A stretch of DNA of 64,000 nt from CAYPIE01 sp964410665 (GCA_964410665.1 CAYPIE010000010.1:1-64000); one strand, 5' to 3'. Positions 35,012 through 45,001 are shown, numbered from the stretch's first letter. Translations and numbers: made by a program. Notes: generated from the sequence alone by a model not told the origin.

Positions 35012-38000
35012 TTAGGACGGGGCGCCCACTCGAGCCGGTAGATCGGCTTTGGACCGACTGGGCCGGGCCACATTTTCGCCACCCCCGGCGATGATGATCT
35101 CGACATCGGCCTTGCTGCCGAAGGTCAGTTCCTCGATGACAAAGCGTGGGCCTTCCTCGGCGGTGATCAGCTTGAGGCCTTTCTGGACCAGGTGTTTTTC
35201 CAGATCCGCCACCATGCCTAGCCCCCCCCAAGGGCCCCAGTCGATGGAAATCACTCGAGCCGGCCACTTCTGATTCAACCCCAAGGCCAGCTTACTGAGT
35301 ACTTCGTTGGCCGCGGCATAGTCCGACTGACCCAAGTTGCCATAACGGCTGGCAACCGAGGCAAAGAAGATGCAGAACTTTAGCGACTCGGGTTGAAGTT
35401 GTTGCGTTAGGTAGAGAGCACTGTCCACCTTGGTGCCGAAGACTCGATCAAAGGATTCAGGGGTCTTGTCCTTGATGCGTTTGTCCTCGATGACCCCTGC
35501 ACCGTGGATCACCCCATCGATCTGACCAAATCGCTGTTTGAGGTCGTGGAGAATGTGACCCAGGGCTGCCTGGTCCCGGACATCGACCTGCTGATACAAC
35601 ACTTGGGCTCCGGCCTGACGCATCTGCTCAAGATTGGACCGGATCTCACGATCCTGCAGTAAGCGCTGGAAGGCAGTTTCCACTGCAGCTGGGACGACCG
35701 GCCGACCTTCACGTTGGAATCGCTCAATCAAAGCAGCTTTGATATCAGCAGGTGTGCTTAAGCTAGCAGTTTCCTGGGACTCGGATTCCTCGGGCAGTGG
35801 CGAACGGCCCAAAAGGACCAGGTTGGGCTGAAATTGTTCGGCAAGGGCCTGGGCGATGGTAGCGGTAATGCCGCGTGCACCTCCGGTGATCAGGACCGTA
35901 CTCTCCGATGTCAGCGGGGGCTCACTCGAGACGGTGGTGTCCAGCGGAGCAGCATAGGGTTCCCAAGTGACACGGCGATGACCCAGGTAGCCGACTTCGA
36001 CGGGTCCGGTGCGATCGCTTGCCTCCGTGAGCAGTCGTTCAGCGACTTCGGTCGGGGTGGTGGTATCCAAGTTGAAGTCAATGGCCCGGACCATGACATC
36101 AGGCCACTCCTGGGCCAGGCACTTGAGGAAGCCAAGGATGCCGCCATGACCGGGAGCATAGCTCTTAGGTAAAGCGTCGGTGCTGTAGCCGAGGCCTCCA
36201 CCAAGGGAGGTGGCTGCGAGGCAAATCGCTCCCCCTTCAGCACCGGCGCGGTTGATTTCCTCGCCCAATTCCCGAGCCAGGAGGTAGAGGCCCTTGACCT
36301 CTTCGCTCAAGCGGTTTCCCGGGGATTGCTCTGGACATCGCTCTGCTAGTGGTAAGAGGTGGACGAGACCCGCGATGGGACCATGCTGCTGCCGGATCTT
36401 CTTGATCACCGACTCGACGGCGTCGGAGTCTGTCATGTCGACCGGGAAAACGTCGCTATTCGGCTGCTCTTGCCAATGGTTAGGGCGCAGGAAGACCAGC
36501 TTTTGACCGAAGTCGGCCATTCGATTGGCAAGTTCCTGCGCGACTCCGCGGCCATCATCAGTGACCAGAACCACCCCGCTGGGCAGAGTCAGGCTCGGGC
36601 GGGCGGCGATGGGGGCATCGGTGAGACGGACCAACGCACGCTGCACCTCCAGTTGCCGCTCGGAGGGCTTGGTGGCTTCGGGCTTGGTCGTGGAGGTGGG
36701 CTCGGTGGTCACCGAGGTGTCGCTGCTGGTGGCGGCGGTTAAGACGCTGGCGAGGTAATCGATGATCCCTCGCAGAGTTTTAATGGTGGTGAGCTTCTCC
36801 ATCTCCAGCTGGCCGGACTGGGCTTCCTGGTCGGAGGTGTTCATCGATTCGGCTAGCTCGCCGAGGATCTCCACCCGTTTGATCGAGTCGATCCCAAGGT
36901 CGGCCTCGAGATCGAGGTCCAGCCCGAGCATCTCCTTCGGATAACCGGTACGTTCGCTGACCATGTCGATCAAGCGGTTCTCCACCCAATTGCGGTCCAA
37001 GGTCGGCATGGCTTGGCTAGCTTCCACAACGGCCGGCTCTGCTGGAAGCGGTGTGCCGTTGGTGTCGCTCGTCACTGGGGCAGGGTTGGTGGTAGCAGGA
37101 GAATGGTAGCCATTGCCCGTATAGGTGGCGGGGGTAGGCATGGCCGGCAGGGTAGGCTCGGTGAGTCCACGCGTGTCTCCGTTCAGAAACGTGGTCATGA
37201 TCGATTTCTGCGTATCCAAGAACTTGGCCATCAGATCCTGGAAGCGTAGTAGCACCTGTGTCGCCTCATCCGAGGCTCCCAGAGGAGGGGGACCGGGGCG
37301 GGTCGGAGCAGGGTGGTGACCATTGACCCCCACCGGTGGGGTGGTCGTGGGTGGAGATGTGGATACAGGTTGTGATTTGGGCATCGTCGGGGGACTCACC
37401 GGGGGTGCTTCGGTTAGTTTGAGCTTTTTCAGACCGGGGTGATCGGGCCGGGGGGCCTGTCCCAGCAGCAACGGTTCCTCGGCTTGGTAGGGCCGATTGC
37501 GGACACTGTTGCTGACCCAAGTTGTCGGGGTGGGTGTGGAGGCCTCTTCAGCAAGACGCTCGAGGTTGAGTGGTTGCAGGTCACGACTGCGATAGAGTAG
37601 GTCGAGTTGAGCCGGCACTCCATGGGTTAGTAACTTCCCAAGCAAGTGTTGCAACTGCACCAGCCCTGGTCGGGCCTTCACATCACAAGCCACCGCCAGA
37701 TGCTCCTGATTGGTAAGCGTCTGCTGCACCAATCCGGTCAGGACATTCCCAGCGCCAACTTCGATAAAGACACGCACTCCCGCGTCATACATGGCTTCAA
37801 TCTGTTCGCGGAAATGGACGGGGGAAACCACATGCTCGGCCAGTTGTTTGCCGATGGCTGCAGGATCGCTCGGGTAGGGTTTGGCTGTGGTGTTGGCATA
37901 AACCGGGAAGCGAGGAGATTGCATGGGGGTAGCGGCGATGGCATCGGCCAGCGGCTCTCGGGCTGCCTCCACCAACGGCGAATGGAAGGCACAAGCTACA

Positions 38001-41000
38001 GGAATCTGCTGAGCACGCACTTGGCGTTCTTGGCAGCGTTTTAGTACCGCGTCAATGCCTGCTTCCGTCCCCGAGACGACGGTTTGCTTGGGGGCATTGC
38101 GGTTGGCGATCGTAACGCCCTCCAGGCCATCAAGAAGCGTCTGAGCGGTCGCCGCATCCGCCTCGAGGGCGGCCATCGTGCCAGTTCCCTTCTGGGTCGC
38201 CGTCCGAATAATGTCTCCGCGGCGGTGGGAAAGCCGCAACAAATCATCAGGCTGAAAGACTCCGGCAGCGGCGAGAGCGACAAATTCGCCGTAACTATGT
38301 CCGGCTACACAATCGGGCTGCACACCTAGCTCGTGTAACAACTGGAGTAGACCAAGGCTCGTAGCACCCAGAGCAGGCTGGGCAACTTCGGTCTGGGTGA
38401 GCGCGGCTTGAGCGGCTTTCTCAGCCTCGAGGGTGAAGGTGGAAGGGGGATACAGGTAGGTACTGAGCGGCCGATTCAAGCACTCCGTTAAGACCTGGTT
38501 CGCTTGGTCGAGCTCTTGCCGTACTTGGTCAAAGGTGACGGCAATTTGAGCAAGCATATTGACATATTGAGATCCTTGGCCGGGGAAGAGGAAGGCGATA
38601 TTCCCAAATCGTCGCGAAGGGAGTTCCGAGAAATAAACACCTTGGGGGAGGTCCAACGTGGGGGTGTCTCCGCTCAGGTACTCCAAAGCCTGTTGAAGTT
38701 TGCTGACCAGGTCATCGTGGGATTGTGCGACCACAGCGAGGGTCGGTGCATCGCCAGCGGAGGCAGAACGCCACAGACTGAAGGCCAGACGACTTAGCGA
38801 GGGCCGGGCACCTTGGTTCAACGCGTCGGTCACCTGCCGTACAGAAGCTATGAGTTTCGCGCGAGTGGGCCGTCGCCAGACCAGGAGTTCCGCTGGCCAG
38901 GTGGTCAGACCCGCGGGGGCGTCCCCAAGGTAGTCGCGGGTATACTCTTCAAGCACGGTGTGGAAGTTCGTGCCTCCGAAGCCAAAGGCGCTCACTCCCG
39001 CGTAGCGAGGGCGGGCCTGGCCATGCACCCAGGGCCGGGGCTCGGTGTTCAGGTACAGCGGGCCATCTTCGAAGTTACCGCGTGGGTTGGGTTGTTCGAC
39101 CAAGGTCGGTGGCAACACCTTGTGATACAGGGCTTTGACCGCCTTGATGAGCCCAGCGATACCGGCGGCACATTTGGAATGGCCGATCATGGACTTGACC
39201 GATCCCAGGGCACAACTTTGTGGCGTTGCTCCTGCCTCGCGGAAGACCTGGCCAAGCGACTGAGCTTCCGTTTGGTCACCCACCACGGTACCAGTACCAT
39301 GCGCCTCGACCAGACCCACCCAAGCGGGCGGGATGCCCGCTTGCGCGTAAGCACGATTTAACGCACGTAACTGACCCTCAGGTCGCGGTGCGGTCAGGCC
39401 TTTGTCTTTGCCATCACTCGACGCGCCGATCCCCTTGATCACCGCGTAGATGGTATCCCCATCACGCTCGGCATCGGCCAAGCGTTTGAGCACCACCGCG
39501 CCGATTCCCTCGCTGAGAGCGATCCCATCGGCACCGGCATCAAACGGTCGACAGCGGCCGCGAGGCGACAACGCATGCGTCTTGCTGAAGGCCATATAGG
39601 CATAGGGGGTCTGCACGGTATCGGCGCCCATGGCAATGGCCACGTCACTGGTTCCCGTCTCCAACTCACGGATGCACGCATGGACAGCAGCGAGCGACGA
39701 GCCACATGCCGCATCAATCGCGTAATTGGGGCCACCAAGGTTGAAGCGGTTGGTGATACGTCCCACCGCGACATTGAGCAAAATCCCTGGAAAAGAGTCC
39801 TCGGTCCAGTCGGGCAGAATCGGCTCACAAGCCCCAACCACCTGCGAGGAACGCACCGGGATGCCGGGGACATGGTCGAGCATGGGCAAACAGGTACGGA
39901 ATCCATAGGCGACTGCCAGCGGGCTGCCACCCCCGCCGATACCCAGGATGGCGGCGGTGCGATCTCGGTTGAATGGACGCTGAGCATAGCCAGCATTGGC
40001 AAGGGCATGACGAACCACTTCGAGCAGATAGAGCTGTAGCGGTTCAATCGACTTCAGGCTATTGGGGGTGATGCCATAGGTGAGTGGATCAAAGTGAATG
40101 TCATCTAGGAAGCCACCCCATTTGGAAATAATTTTGTCTTTGGCCCGTGGATTTGGATCGTAGTAGAGCCGCCAGTCCCAGTGGCTGGCCGGTATTTCGT
40201 CGACCGCATTGACCTTGTGCAGGATGTTGTCCCAGTACTGGGTGAGGTTGCCCGCCTTGGGGTAGTAGCAGGCCATGCCGACGATGGCAATATCGCAGGG
40301 TGCGGGCGCCGCCTCGATGGGGGTCTCGCGTTGCGGGAGTTGATGGAGATAGCGAAGGGATTCCTGGCAGACCTCGGCATGCAGGGCAGCCATGGTGGTT
40401 TGCTGCTGACGCAAGCCGGCCACTTGGCCGATCATATACATGCCCCGCTGATATTGCTCCGCATCGCTGACCATGCTCAGCTTCTGCGGTCCATTGCCTT
40501 GGGACTGGCGATCCAGCCCCTTGGAGGCGATCCGCAGCCGGCCCATGTTCATCCATTCCAGTGTCTTGACGATCTCTTCATGGGAACGACCCTCCTGTTC
40601 GAGACGACGCTTCTCGCGTTCGAAATGATCGTGGTAGGGGGTGGGAACGCAGCGAATCGCATGTCCAGGGCCGGTCTGAAGTAATACCGTCTCTTGACAG
40701 CTCAGTGCGGCCGCTTGGAATCGTGGCACAATCGCTCCACTGGCCACGGCTTCCTCGGTGAACAGATAGGCGGTACCCATCAAGATACCGACGGCAACTC
40801 CACGCTCGGCCAGAGGCGCGGCCAGTGCGGCGACCATGGCACTGGAGCGGGCGTCGTGAATGCCCCCGGCAAAGGCCACCTGGAGATCCTCGCCCGAGCC
40901 ATGGGAGCCAAGGTGGTCAAGAATCGTCTGGATCATGGTGTTCCAAAGGACCAGGCTGGTCCGCGGCCCGACATGCCCACCGCACTCGCGTCCTTCAAAA

Positions 41001-42385
41001 ATGAAGCGGCGGGCTCCATCTTTGAGAAAACGCTTGAGCAGACCGGGAGATGGGACGTGTAACCAAGTCGCGATCCCTTGGTCTTCAAGCTCCTTGGCCT
41101 GGTCCGGGCGTCCGCCAGCGATGATGGCAAACGGTGGCTTATATTGGGCAATCGCCGCCAGTTGCTCCGCGCGAATTTCTGGCGGGACAAAGCCCAGGAT
41201 GCCAACTCCCCACGATCGCTCGCCAATGCGTGCCTGAGTTTCCTCGAGCAGCCGTTCGGTATCGGCTTTCCGCAACAACGCCAAAGCGAGGAAGGGAAGC
41301 CCGCCGGCCTCGGCCACCGCCTCGGCGAAGGCGGCAGTGTCACTGACCCGGGTCATGGGACCCTGGAGGATCGGATAGCGGGTGCGATGCTGTTGGGCCA
41401 GCCGAGCTCCCTGGTGGAGCGGCTGCAGGCGTTGGGCCAGGTGCACGGCGTTTGCAGCGGCCTCGACCAGTCCCTGGATGACGCCGCCCACCGTGACAAA
41501 CTGCTCCGCCAGCGACCTGGCACTGGCAGCGTCTTGTCCAAGGTGCCAGAGGGCTTCATCACCGATCCCGCGGGAGAGCCGGGTAATCACATCTTGCCAA
41601 GCCTGGCGTTGTTCGGGCTCCGACTGCATCGAATGAAAGATCCGCTGCTCCTCACGCAGGGCCTCTTCGAGAGCGGACCAGCCGGGGCGGCTAAACACCC
41701 GGAAGGGCTGTCCCAGGCGTTCGCCGAGAATCTGTGTAGTACTACCATCAAAGGCACTAAGCCAATGCCGGAATTCATCGTTGAGAGGTGATTCGCGTGT
41801 CAGTAAGAGCTGATGATCCAGCACCACCCCGGCAGCGCCGCCGACCTGCGCTGCGGCAATGGTATGCAGACCGACCCCGCCTTGCAACCAGGCGGGCAGG
41901 GTGAGTTGATGCTCGGCGGCGTAGTGGGCCCAGGCTTGCAACAGCACAAAACTCGTCGTCTGGCTGACCCGACCACCGGCTTCATGTCCCTTAAGGATGA
42001 GGGCATCGACCTGGAGCTCGACGCCTCGTTGGGCCTCGGCCAAGGTTGTGGCTTCCCAGGCGATGAGACGTTGTTGGGCACGGAGGGTATGAATCCAGGT
42101 ATGCGTATCTGACTGGGGTCCGCCAGCGAGGACGACCCATTGTAAACGATTGTCGGGGAAGGCAGTTAGGGACTCGAGGAATTGACCGGCGTTGCTGCCG
42201 AGTTTGACGCCGAAAGGAGTCCGTGTATGGCGTTGCAGTTGTGCGAGGGCTGGAGCGATCCCGGGCTGGACAGAAGCATGCTCAAGGTCGAGCACGCCCA
42301 AGGCCCCAGCACGACAAGCCGCGATCGCCAACTTCGGATCGATCCACCCGGCAGGGGTGAATAGCATGATGTCAGAACTACGCAT
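35012..42385 (-). CDS. PUFA-synthase-like PKS: NMO-like x2 - KS - AT - ACP - KR
   Basis: A 2457-residue iterative type I synthase. Two nitronate-monooxygenase/PfaD-like TIM barrels come first (about 1-220, with HEAGGRVS; about 325-640, with ILQGPMTRVSD and ECGGHVGPR). KS about 695-1140: nucleophile DAACGSS (Cys894), histidines in VEAHGTGT and SVKSMIGHSKCAAG. AT about 1262-1580: LFPGQGSQY and AGHSYGEF (Ser1364). A Pro/Thr-rich linker is followed by one ACP with DLGIDSIKRVEIL (Ser1834), the PUFA-synthase signature. KR about 1930-2430: VLITGGARGIT, and SDYAAANE tyrosine. PfaA proteins usually have many ACPs and a separate PfaD; here one ACP and a fused, doubled PfaD-like part. First gene of a six-gene operon. 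Confidence 0.93.
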   Translation of the reverse strand: MRSSDIMLFTPAGWIDPKLAIAACRAGALGVLDLEHASVQPGIAPALAQLQRHTRTPFGVKLGSNAGQFLESLTAFPDNRLQWVVLAGGPQSDTHTWIHTLRAQQRLIAWEATTLAEAQRGVELQVDALILKGHEAGGRVSQTTSFVLLQAWAHYAAEHQLTLPAWLQGGVGLHTIAAAQVGGAAGVVLDHQLLLTRESPLNDEFRHWLSAFDGSTTQILGERLGQPFRVFSRPGWSALEEALREEQRIFHSMQSEPEQRQAWQDVITRLSRGIGDEALWHLGQDAASARSLAEQFVTVGGVIQGLVEAAANAVHLAQRLQPLHQGARLAQQHRTRYPILQGPMTRVSDTAAFAEAVAEAGGLPFLALALLRKADTERLLEETQARIGERSWGVGILGFVPPEIRAEQLAAIAQYKPPFAIIAGGRPDQAKELEDQGIATWLHVPSPGLLKRFLKDGARRFIFEGRECGGHVGPRTSLVLWNTMIQTILDHLGSHGSGEDLQVAFAGGIHDARSSAMVAALAAPLAERGVAVGILMGTAYLFTEEAVASGAIVPRFQAAALSCQETVLLQTGPGHAIRCVPTPYHDHFEREKRRLEQEGRSHEEIVKTLEWMNMGRLRIASKGLDRQSQGNGPQKLSMVSDAEQYQRGMYMIGQVAGLRQQQTTMAALHAEVCQESLRYLHQLPQRETPIEAAPAPCDIAIVGMACYYPKAGNLTQYWDNILHKVNAVDEIPASHWDWRLYYDPNPRAKDKIISKWGGFLDDIHFDPLTYGITPNSLKSIEPLQLYLLEVVRHALANAGYAQRPFNRDRTAAILGIGGGGSPLAVAYGFRTCLPMLDHVPGIPVRSSQVVGACEPILPDWTEDSFPGILLNVAVGRITNRFNLGGPNYAIDAACGSSLAAVHACIRELETGTSDVAIAMGADTVQTPYAYMAFSKTHALSPRGRCRPFDAGADGIALSEGIGAVVLKRLADAERDGDTIYAVIKGIGASSDGKDKGLTAPRPEGQLRALNRAYAQAGIPPAWVGLVEAHGTGTVVGDQTEAQSLGQVFREAGATPQSCALGSVKSMIGHSKCAAGIAGLIKAVKALYHKVLPPTLVEQPNPRGNFEDGPLYLNTEPRPWVHGQARPRYAGVSAFGFGGTNFHTVLEEYTRDYLGDAPAGLTTWPAELLVWRRPTRAKLIASVRQVTDALNQGARPSLSRLAFSLWRSASAGDAPTLAVVAQSHDDLVSKLQQALEYLSGDTPTLDLPQGVYFSELPSRRFGNIAFLFPGQGSQYVNMLAQIAVTFDQVRQELDQANQVLTECLNRPLSTYLYPPSTFTLEAEKAAQAALTQTEVAQPALGATSLGLLQLLHELGVQPDCVAGHSYGEFVALAAAGVFQPDDLLRLSHRRGDIIRTATQKGTGTMAALEADAATAQTLLDGLEGVTIANRNAPKQTVVSGTEAGIDAVLKRCQERQVRAQQIPVACAFHSPLVEAAREPLADAIAATPMQSPRFPVYANTTAKPYPSDPAAIGKQLAEHVVSPVHFREQIEAMYDAGVRVFIEVGAGNVLTGLVQQTLTNQEHLAVACDVKARPGLVQLQHLLGKLLTHGVPAQLDLLYRSRDLQPLNLERLAEEASTPTPTTWVSNSVRNRPYQAEEPLLLGQAPRPDHPGLKKLKLTEAPPVSPPTMPKSQPVSTSPPTTTPPVGVNGHHPAPTRPGPPPLGASDEATQVLLRFQDLMAKFLDTQKSIMTTFLNGDTRGLTEPTLPAMPTPATYTGNGYHSPATTNPAPVTSDTNGTPLPAEPAVVEASQAMPTLDRNWVENRLIDMVSERTGYPKEMLGLDLDLEADLGIDSIKRVEILGELAESMNTSDQEAQSGQLEMEKLTTIKTLRGIIDYLASVLTAATSSDTSVTTEPTSTTKPEATKPSERQLEVQRALVRLTDAPIAARPSLTLPSGVVLVTDDGRGVAQELANRMADFGQKLVFLRPNHWQEQPNSDVFPVDMTDSDAVESVIKKIRQQHGPIAGLVHLLPLAERCPEQSPGNRLSEEVKGLYLLARELGEEINRAGAEGGAICLAATSLGGGLGYSTDALPKSYAPGHGGILGFLKCLAQEWPDVMVRAIDFNLDTTTPTEVAERLLTEASDRTGPVEVGYLGHRRVTWEPYAAPLDTTVSSEPPLTSESTVLITGGARGITATIAQALAEQFQPNLVLLGRSPLPEESESQETASLSTPADIKAALIERFQREGRPVVPAAVETAFQRLLQDREIRSNLEQMRQAGAQVLYQQVDVRDQAALGHILHDLKQRFGQIDGVIHGAGVIEDKRIKDKTPESFDRVFGTKVDSALYLTQQLQPESLKFCIFFASVASRYGNLGQSDYAAANEVLSKLALGLNQKWPARVISIDWGPWGGLGMVADLEKHLVQKGLKLITAEEGPRFVIEELTFGSKADVEIIIAGGGENVARPSRSKADLPARVGAPS

Positions 42386-42876
42386 GTGGATATCCCTTCT
42401 CGGCAGAGGATACGGCGTGCTCCCGGGTCCCAGGCATGGGGAAGGAAACGCCGTTCGACCGCCGGGAACTGTCGGCAGACGAACCGAAATCGTAGGGCGC
42501 CCGGAGTTTGGAAATCAGGTAGGAGGCAAGGTCGGTTCGAAAGATTAATTTACCTGTTCTATCCAAGCTTTGGCAACCGGGACAATTCATCTTGTTTGAC
42601 AGTGCCGTGTCTCGAAAACCCATTTCAGCCTGGAATTGTGGCCCATTGCGAATTTTTGCTTGATGATAGCCCATTTTCGCGAGCCAGGTTAAGAGAGTGA
42701 CCGCCCGAGGACACAGATTGCGCCGCGCCCACGACGCGTTTGCGCGGTTGCAGCGACTTCAGCGAAATCCCCCACGGGCTGCGTAGAATTCCTTGCCTTG
42801 AACTGCCGAAAAGACCGATGTTTCCAGCATGCTGCTTTTGCCCGAAAGCCCGGATTTTCTCGGGAGTACTGCGATC
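42386..42876. promoter_or_regulatory. Divergent promoter region of the lipid-synthase operon
   Basis: About 490 bp with no gene separate the large synthase (minus) from the S49-like lipoprotein gene (plus), so the operon promoter must lie here or in adjacent coding DNA. The stretch 42535-42680 is AT-richer than the surroundings. I could not assign specific boxes or operators with confidence. Confidence 0.4.
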
Positions 42877-43926
42877 ATGCGAAGCTGCGTGTTGGTAGGG
42901 TTGTGCCTACTGCTGGGGGGATGTCGTCACCCGCTCCAGTTCGTCACCGAGAGCTCCATCGATGGCACCTTGCAGACGGAGAGCCGCGTGGCCTTTGACA
43001 CGCCTCCTTTGCAAGAAGCCAGTGCGATTCGTCCTTTCGCGGTCGAGGGACCGCTGGACCCCTGTCGACCACGTGTCGCCTTAGTGGATGTCGATGGCTT
43101 GCTCCTGAATAGTCACTTTACCGGTCTGCTGTCTCAGGGCGAGAATCCGGTGGCACTTTTTCGCGAAAAATTGCGCGCGGTCGCCGTCGACCCCCTGGTC
43201 CGTGCCGTGGTGATCCGCATCAATAGTCCGGGCGGGAGCGTCACCGCCAGTGACACCATGCGTCAAGAGCTCGTGCGTTTTCGCCAACAGACCGGCTTGC
43301 CCGTGGTGGTCAGTGTGCAGGATGTCGGCACGGGCGGGGCGTATTATCTCGCCACCGCGGCCGATGTGATCCAGACCCATCCGACTAGTTTGGTCGGGGG
43401 CATCGGCGTGTTAATCAATTTCTACAATCTACGCGACTTGTTACAGCAGTTTAATATTATCCCGGAAGAAGTGAAATCCGGGGATCTGATTGATATGGGC
43501 AGCAGTGCTCGGATGCTCACTGATCAGGAGAAAAAGCTCTTCCAGGCCATGGCCGATGAATATCACGAACGGTTCAAGACGGCCGTTCGTCAGGCTCGGA
43601 AGCTTGAGGAGCCCGAGGAGGAGCTGTTCGATGGCCGCATCGTGACGGCGAGCCAAGCCCAGACCGCGGGGCTCATCGACCGGATCGGGTATTTAGAAGA
43701 TGCGCTCCATTTCGCGGCAGAACTGGGCAAAGCTCCTGGGTCCCAGGTGGTGTTTTATCGCCGCGACACCGATGTGCCGCGTTCGATTTACTCGATCACG
43801 CCCAATGTGCCGCTCTTGTCCGCGGGCGTGTTCCCAAGTATTCCCGGCTTTGATCGCGCCAAGCTCCCTGGGTTTTTGTACCTGTGGCAACCGGAGCTCA
43901 GCCTTGAGAAGCTCGCGGGCAAATGA
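42877..43926 (+). CDS. S49 (SppA-like) lipoprotein lacking catalytic residues
   Basis: A 349-residue SppA-family protein. The lipobox LLLGGC at the N-terminus predicts a lipid-anchored protein. Family features: VVIRINSPGGSVTASDTM, the DVGTGGAYYLATAAD region (149-163) and TSLVGGIGVLINF. In SppA the nucleophile sits in an AASGGYY motif; here a gap-free alignment puts Gly153 (after Thr152) at that position. The general-base lysine (KSGxxKD) is replaced by Ile205 in KSGDLID. It is therefore likely a non-proteolytic homologue. ATG 42877 gives the lipoprotein signal; the longer frame does not start with one. Confidence 0.85.
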   Translation: MRSCVLVGLCLLLGGCRHPLQFVTESSIDGTLQTESRVAFDTPPLQEASAIRPFAVEGPLDPCRPRVALVDVDGLLLNSHFTGLLSQGENPVALFREKLRAVAVDPLVRAVVIRINSPGGSVTASDTMRQELVRFRQQTGLPVVVSVQDVGTGGAYYLATAADVIQTHPTSLVGGIGVLINFYNLRDLLQQFNIIPEEVKSGDLIDMGSSARMLTDQEKKLFQAMADEYHERFKTAVRQARKLEEPEEELFDGRIVTASQAQTAGLIDRIGYLEDALHFAAELGKAPGSQVVFYRRDTDVPRSIYSITPNVPLLSAGVFPSIPGFDRAKLPGFLYLWQPELSLEKLAGK

Positions 43927-44050
43927 TCGACGCCAAAAATCGTCCCCTCTTGCCTGGGAAAAGCGATCAACTGGTAGCGTCGTGCGTGTTCGACGCAAGT
44001 GCCCGATGGTCGTATGGGCCGATCCTGGCCCGGTGGAGGGGACGAACCCC

Positions 44051-45001
44051 ATGGCCCGTATGAAACGCCCCGCCTGGCCGATCCCACAATACGGCGATGG
44101 CACGTACTTGGTACCCAAGCTCAAGTCGAAAACCGGCCACTGGTATCTTTGTCGGGTCCAGTCGGGTGATAGCTTTGTCACATTGGCTCGACTGGACGGC
44201 TGGTCCAATGTCTGGGAATTGATTGAGGCCAACTTCCGCACCCGTGATCCCGAAGAGATCAACTGGTATCTGAAGCACTATGTCGGCTGTACGGCGAAGA
44301 GCCCGGATGGTCAGAACTTCGAGTTCTCGAGTACCGATTCGCCGGGGCTTATCTACACTCAGCATATTGTCTATCGCAAAGGGAAGCCCCCGATCATCAA
44401 GTTGCTTCACTTGATCGAGTCGGTGCTGAGCGATGCCAAGATAAAATGGGTTAACTTTAGCATTTTTGGCGGTTACCGGATCCAGCCATCCCTGTTTCGT
44501 GATGTCCGCGACTGCATCCGAAACGGCTGGATTCAGGTCCTCCACGCTCCGAAGCTGTCGGCCGACGGGGAATATACCGCGGCCACCAATCGCTTCCGTG
44601 TGCGTACCACCGCGAATAGTGCTGAGAATGCTGGTCTGATTGTCCATGAGGCGGTGCATGCCGGTTTTGATTTTCGCACCATCTTCGGTCCGCGTTCGAT
44701 CAATAAAGCATATTCCGAAGCCATGGCCTATTTGGCCCAGGCTCTGTTTTACCACTGGAAGACCGGCAATCATTTGGCAGGGAGTCCCTCCGAGGGGACG
44801 ATTTTCGATCGGGCCAACGACATTGTCATCGAGATCGTCGATCGTCAACTCCGCGGCGTGCTCAAGCCAGGCGAAGCGTACCAGGTGCCCAAGCGGATGG
44901 CTGAAGCGCTGGCCAACGCGGTCAACGCCAGCCCGCGCTACGCGGGCTCGCTCGCCAAACGGTCTCACTACGATGGAATCGAGGATCCGCGTTTGTTCTG
45001 A
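44051..45001 (+). CDS. LysM-like / HEAVH putative metallopeptidase
   Basis: A 316-residue protein of no recognised family. The N-terminal 60 residues (HWYLCRVQSGDSFVTLARLD, WELIEANFR) resemble a LysM repeat. The second half has the zinc-peptidase motif LIVHEAVHAGFDF (H199, H203) with a possible third ligand in AYSEAMAYLAQ (E223). ATG 44051 is preferred for GGAGG upstream; the frame is open much further back into the S49-like gene. No signal peptide is evident. It lies 124 bp after the S49-like gene on the same strand. Enzyme activity is inference. Confidence 0.7.
   Translation: MARMKRPAWPIPQYGDGTYLVPKLKSKTGHWYLCRVQSGDSFVTLARLDGWSNVWELIEANFRTRDPEEINWYLKHYVGCTAKSPDGQNFEFSSTDSPGLIYTQHIVYRKGKPPIIKLLHLIESVLSDAKIKWVNFSIFGGYRIQPSLFRDVRDCIRNGWIQVLHAPKLSADGEYTAATNRFRVRTTANSAENAGLIVHEAVHAGFDFRTIFGPRSINKAYSEAMAYLAQALFYHWKTGNHLAGSPSEGTIFDRANDIVIEIVDRQLRGVLKPGEAYQVPKRMAEALANAVNASPRYAGSLAKRSHYDGIEDPRLF

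Noticed and set aside
35012..42385. Modular polyketide synthase making a classical macrolide-type product
   Set aside because: One KS, one integrated ACP of PUFA type, NMO/PfaD-like domains and separate AT-DH protein fit an iterative lipid-type synthase instead.
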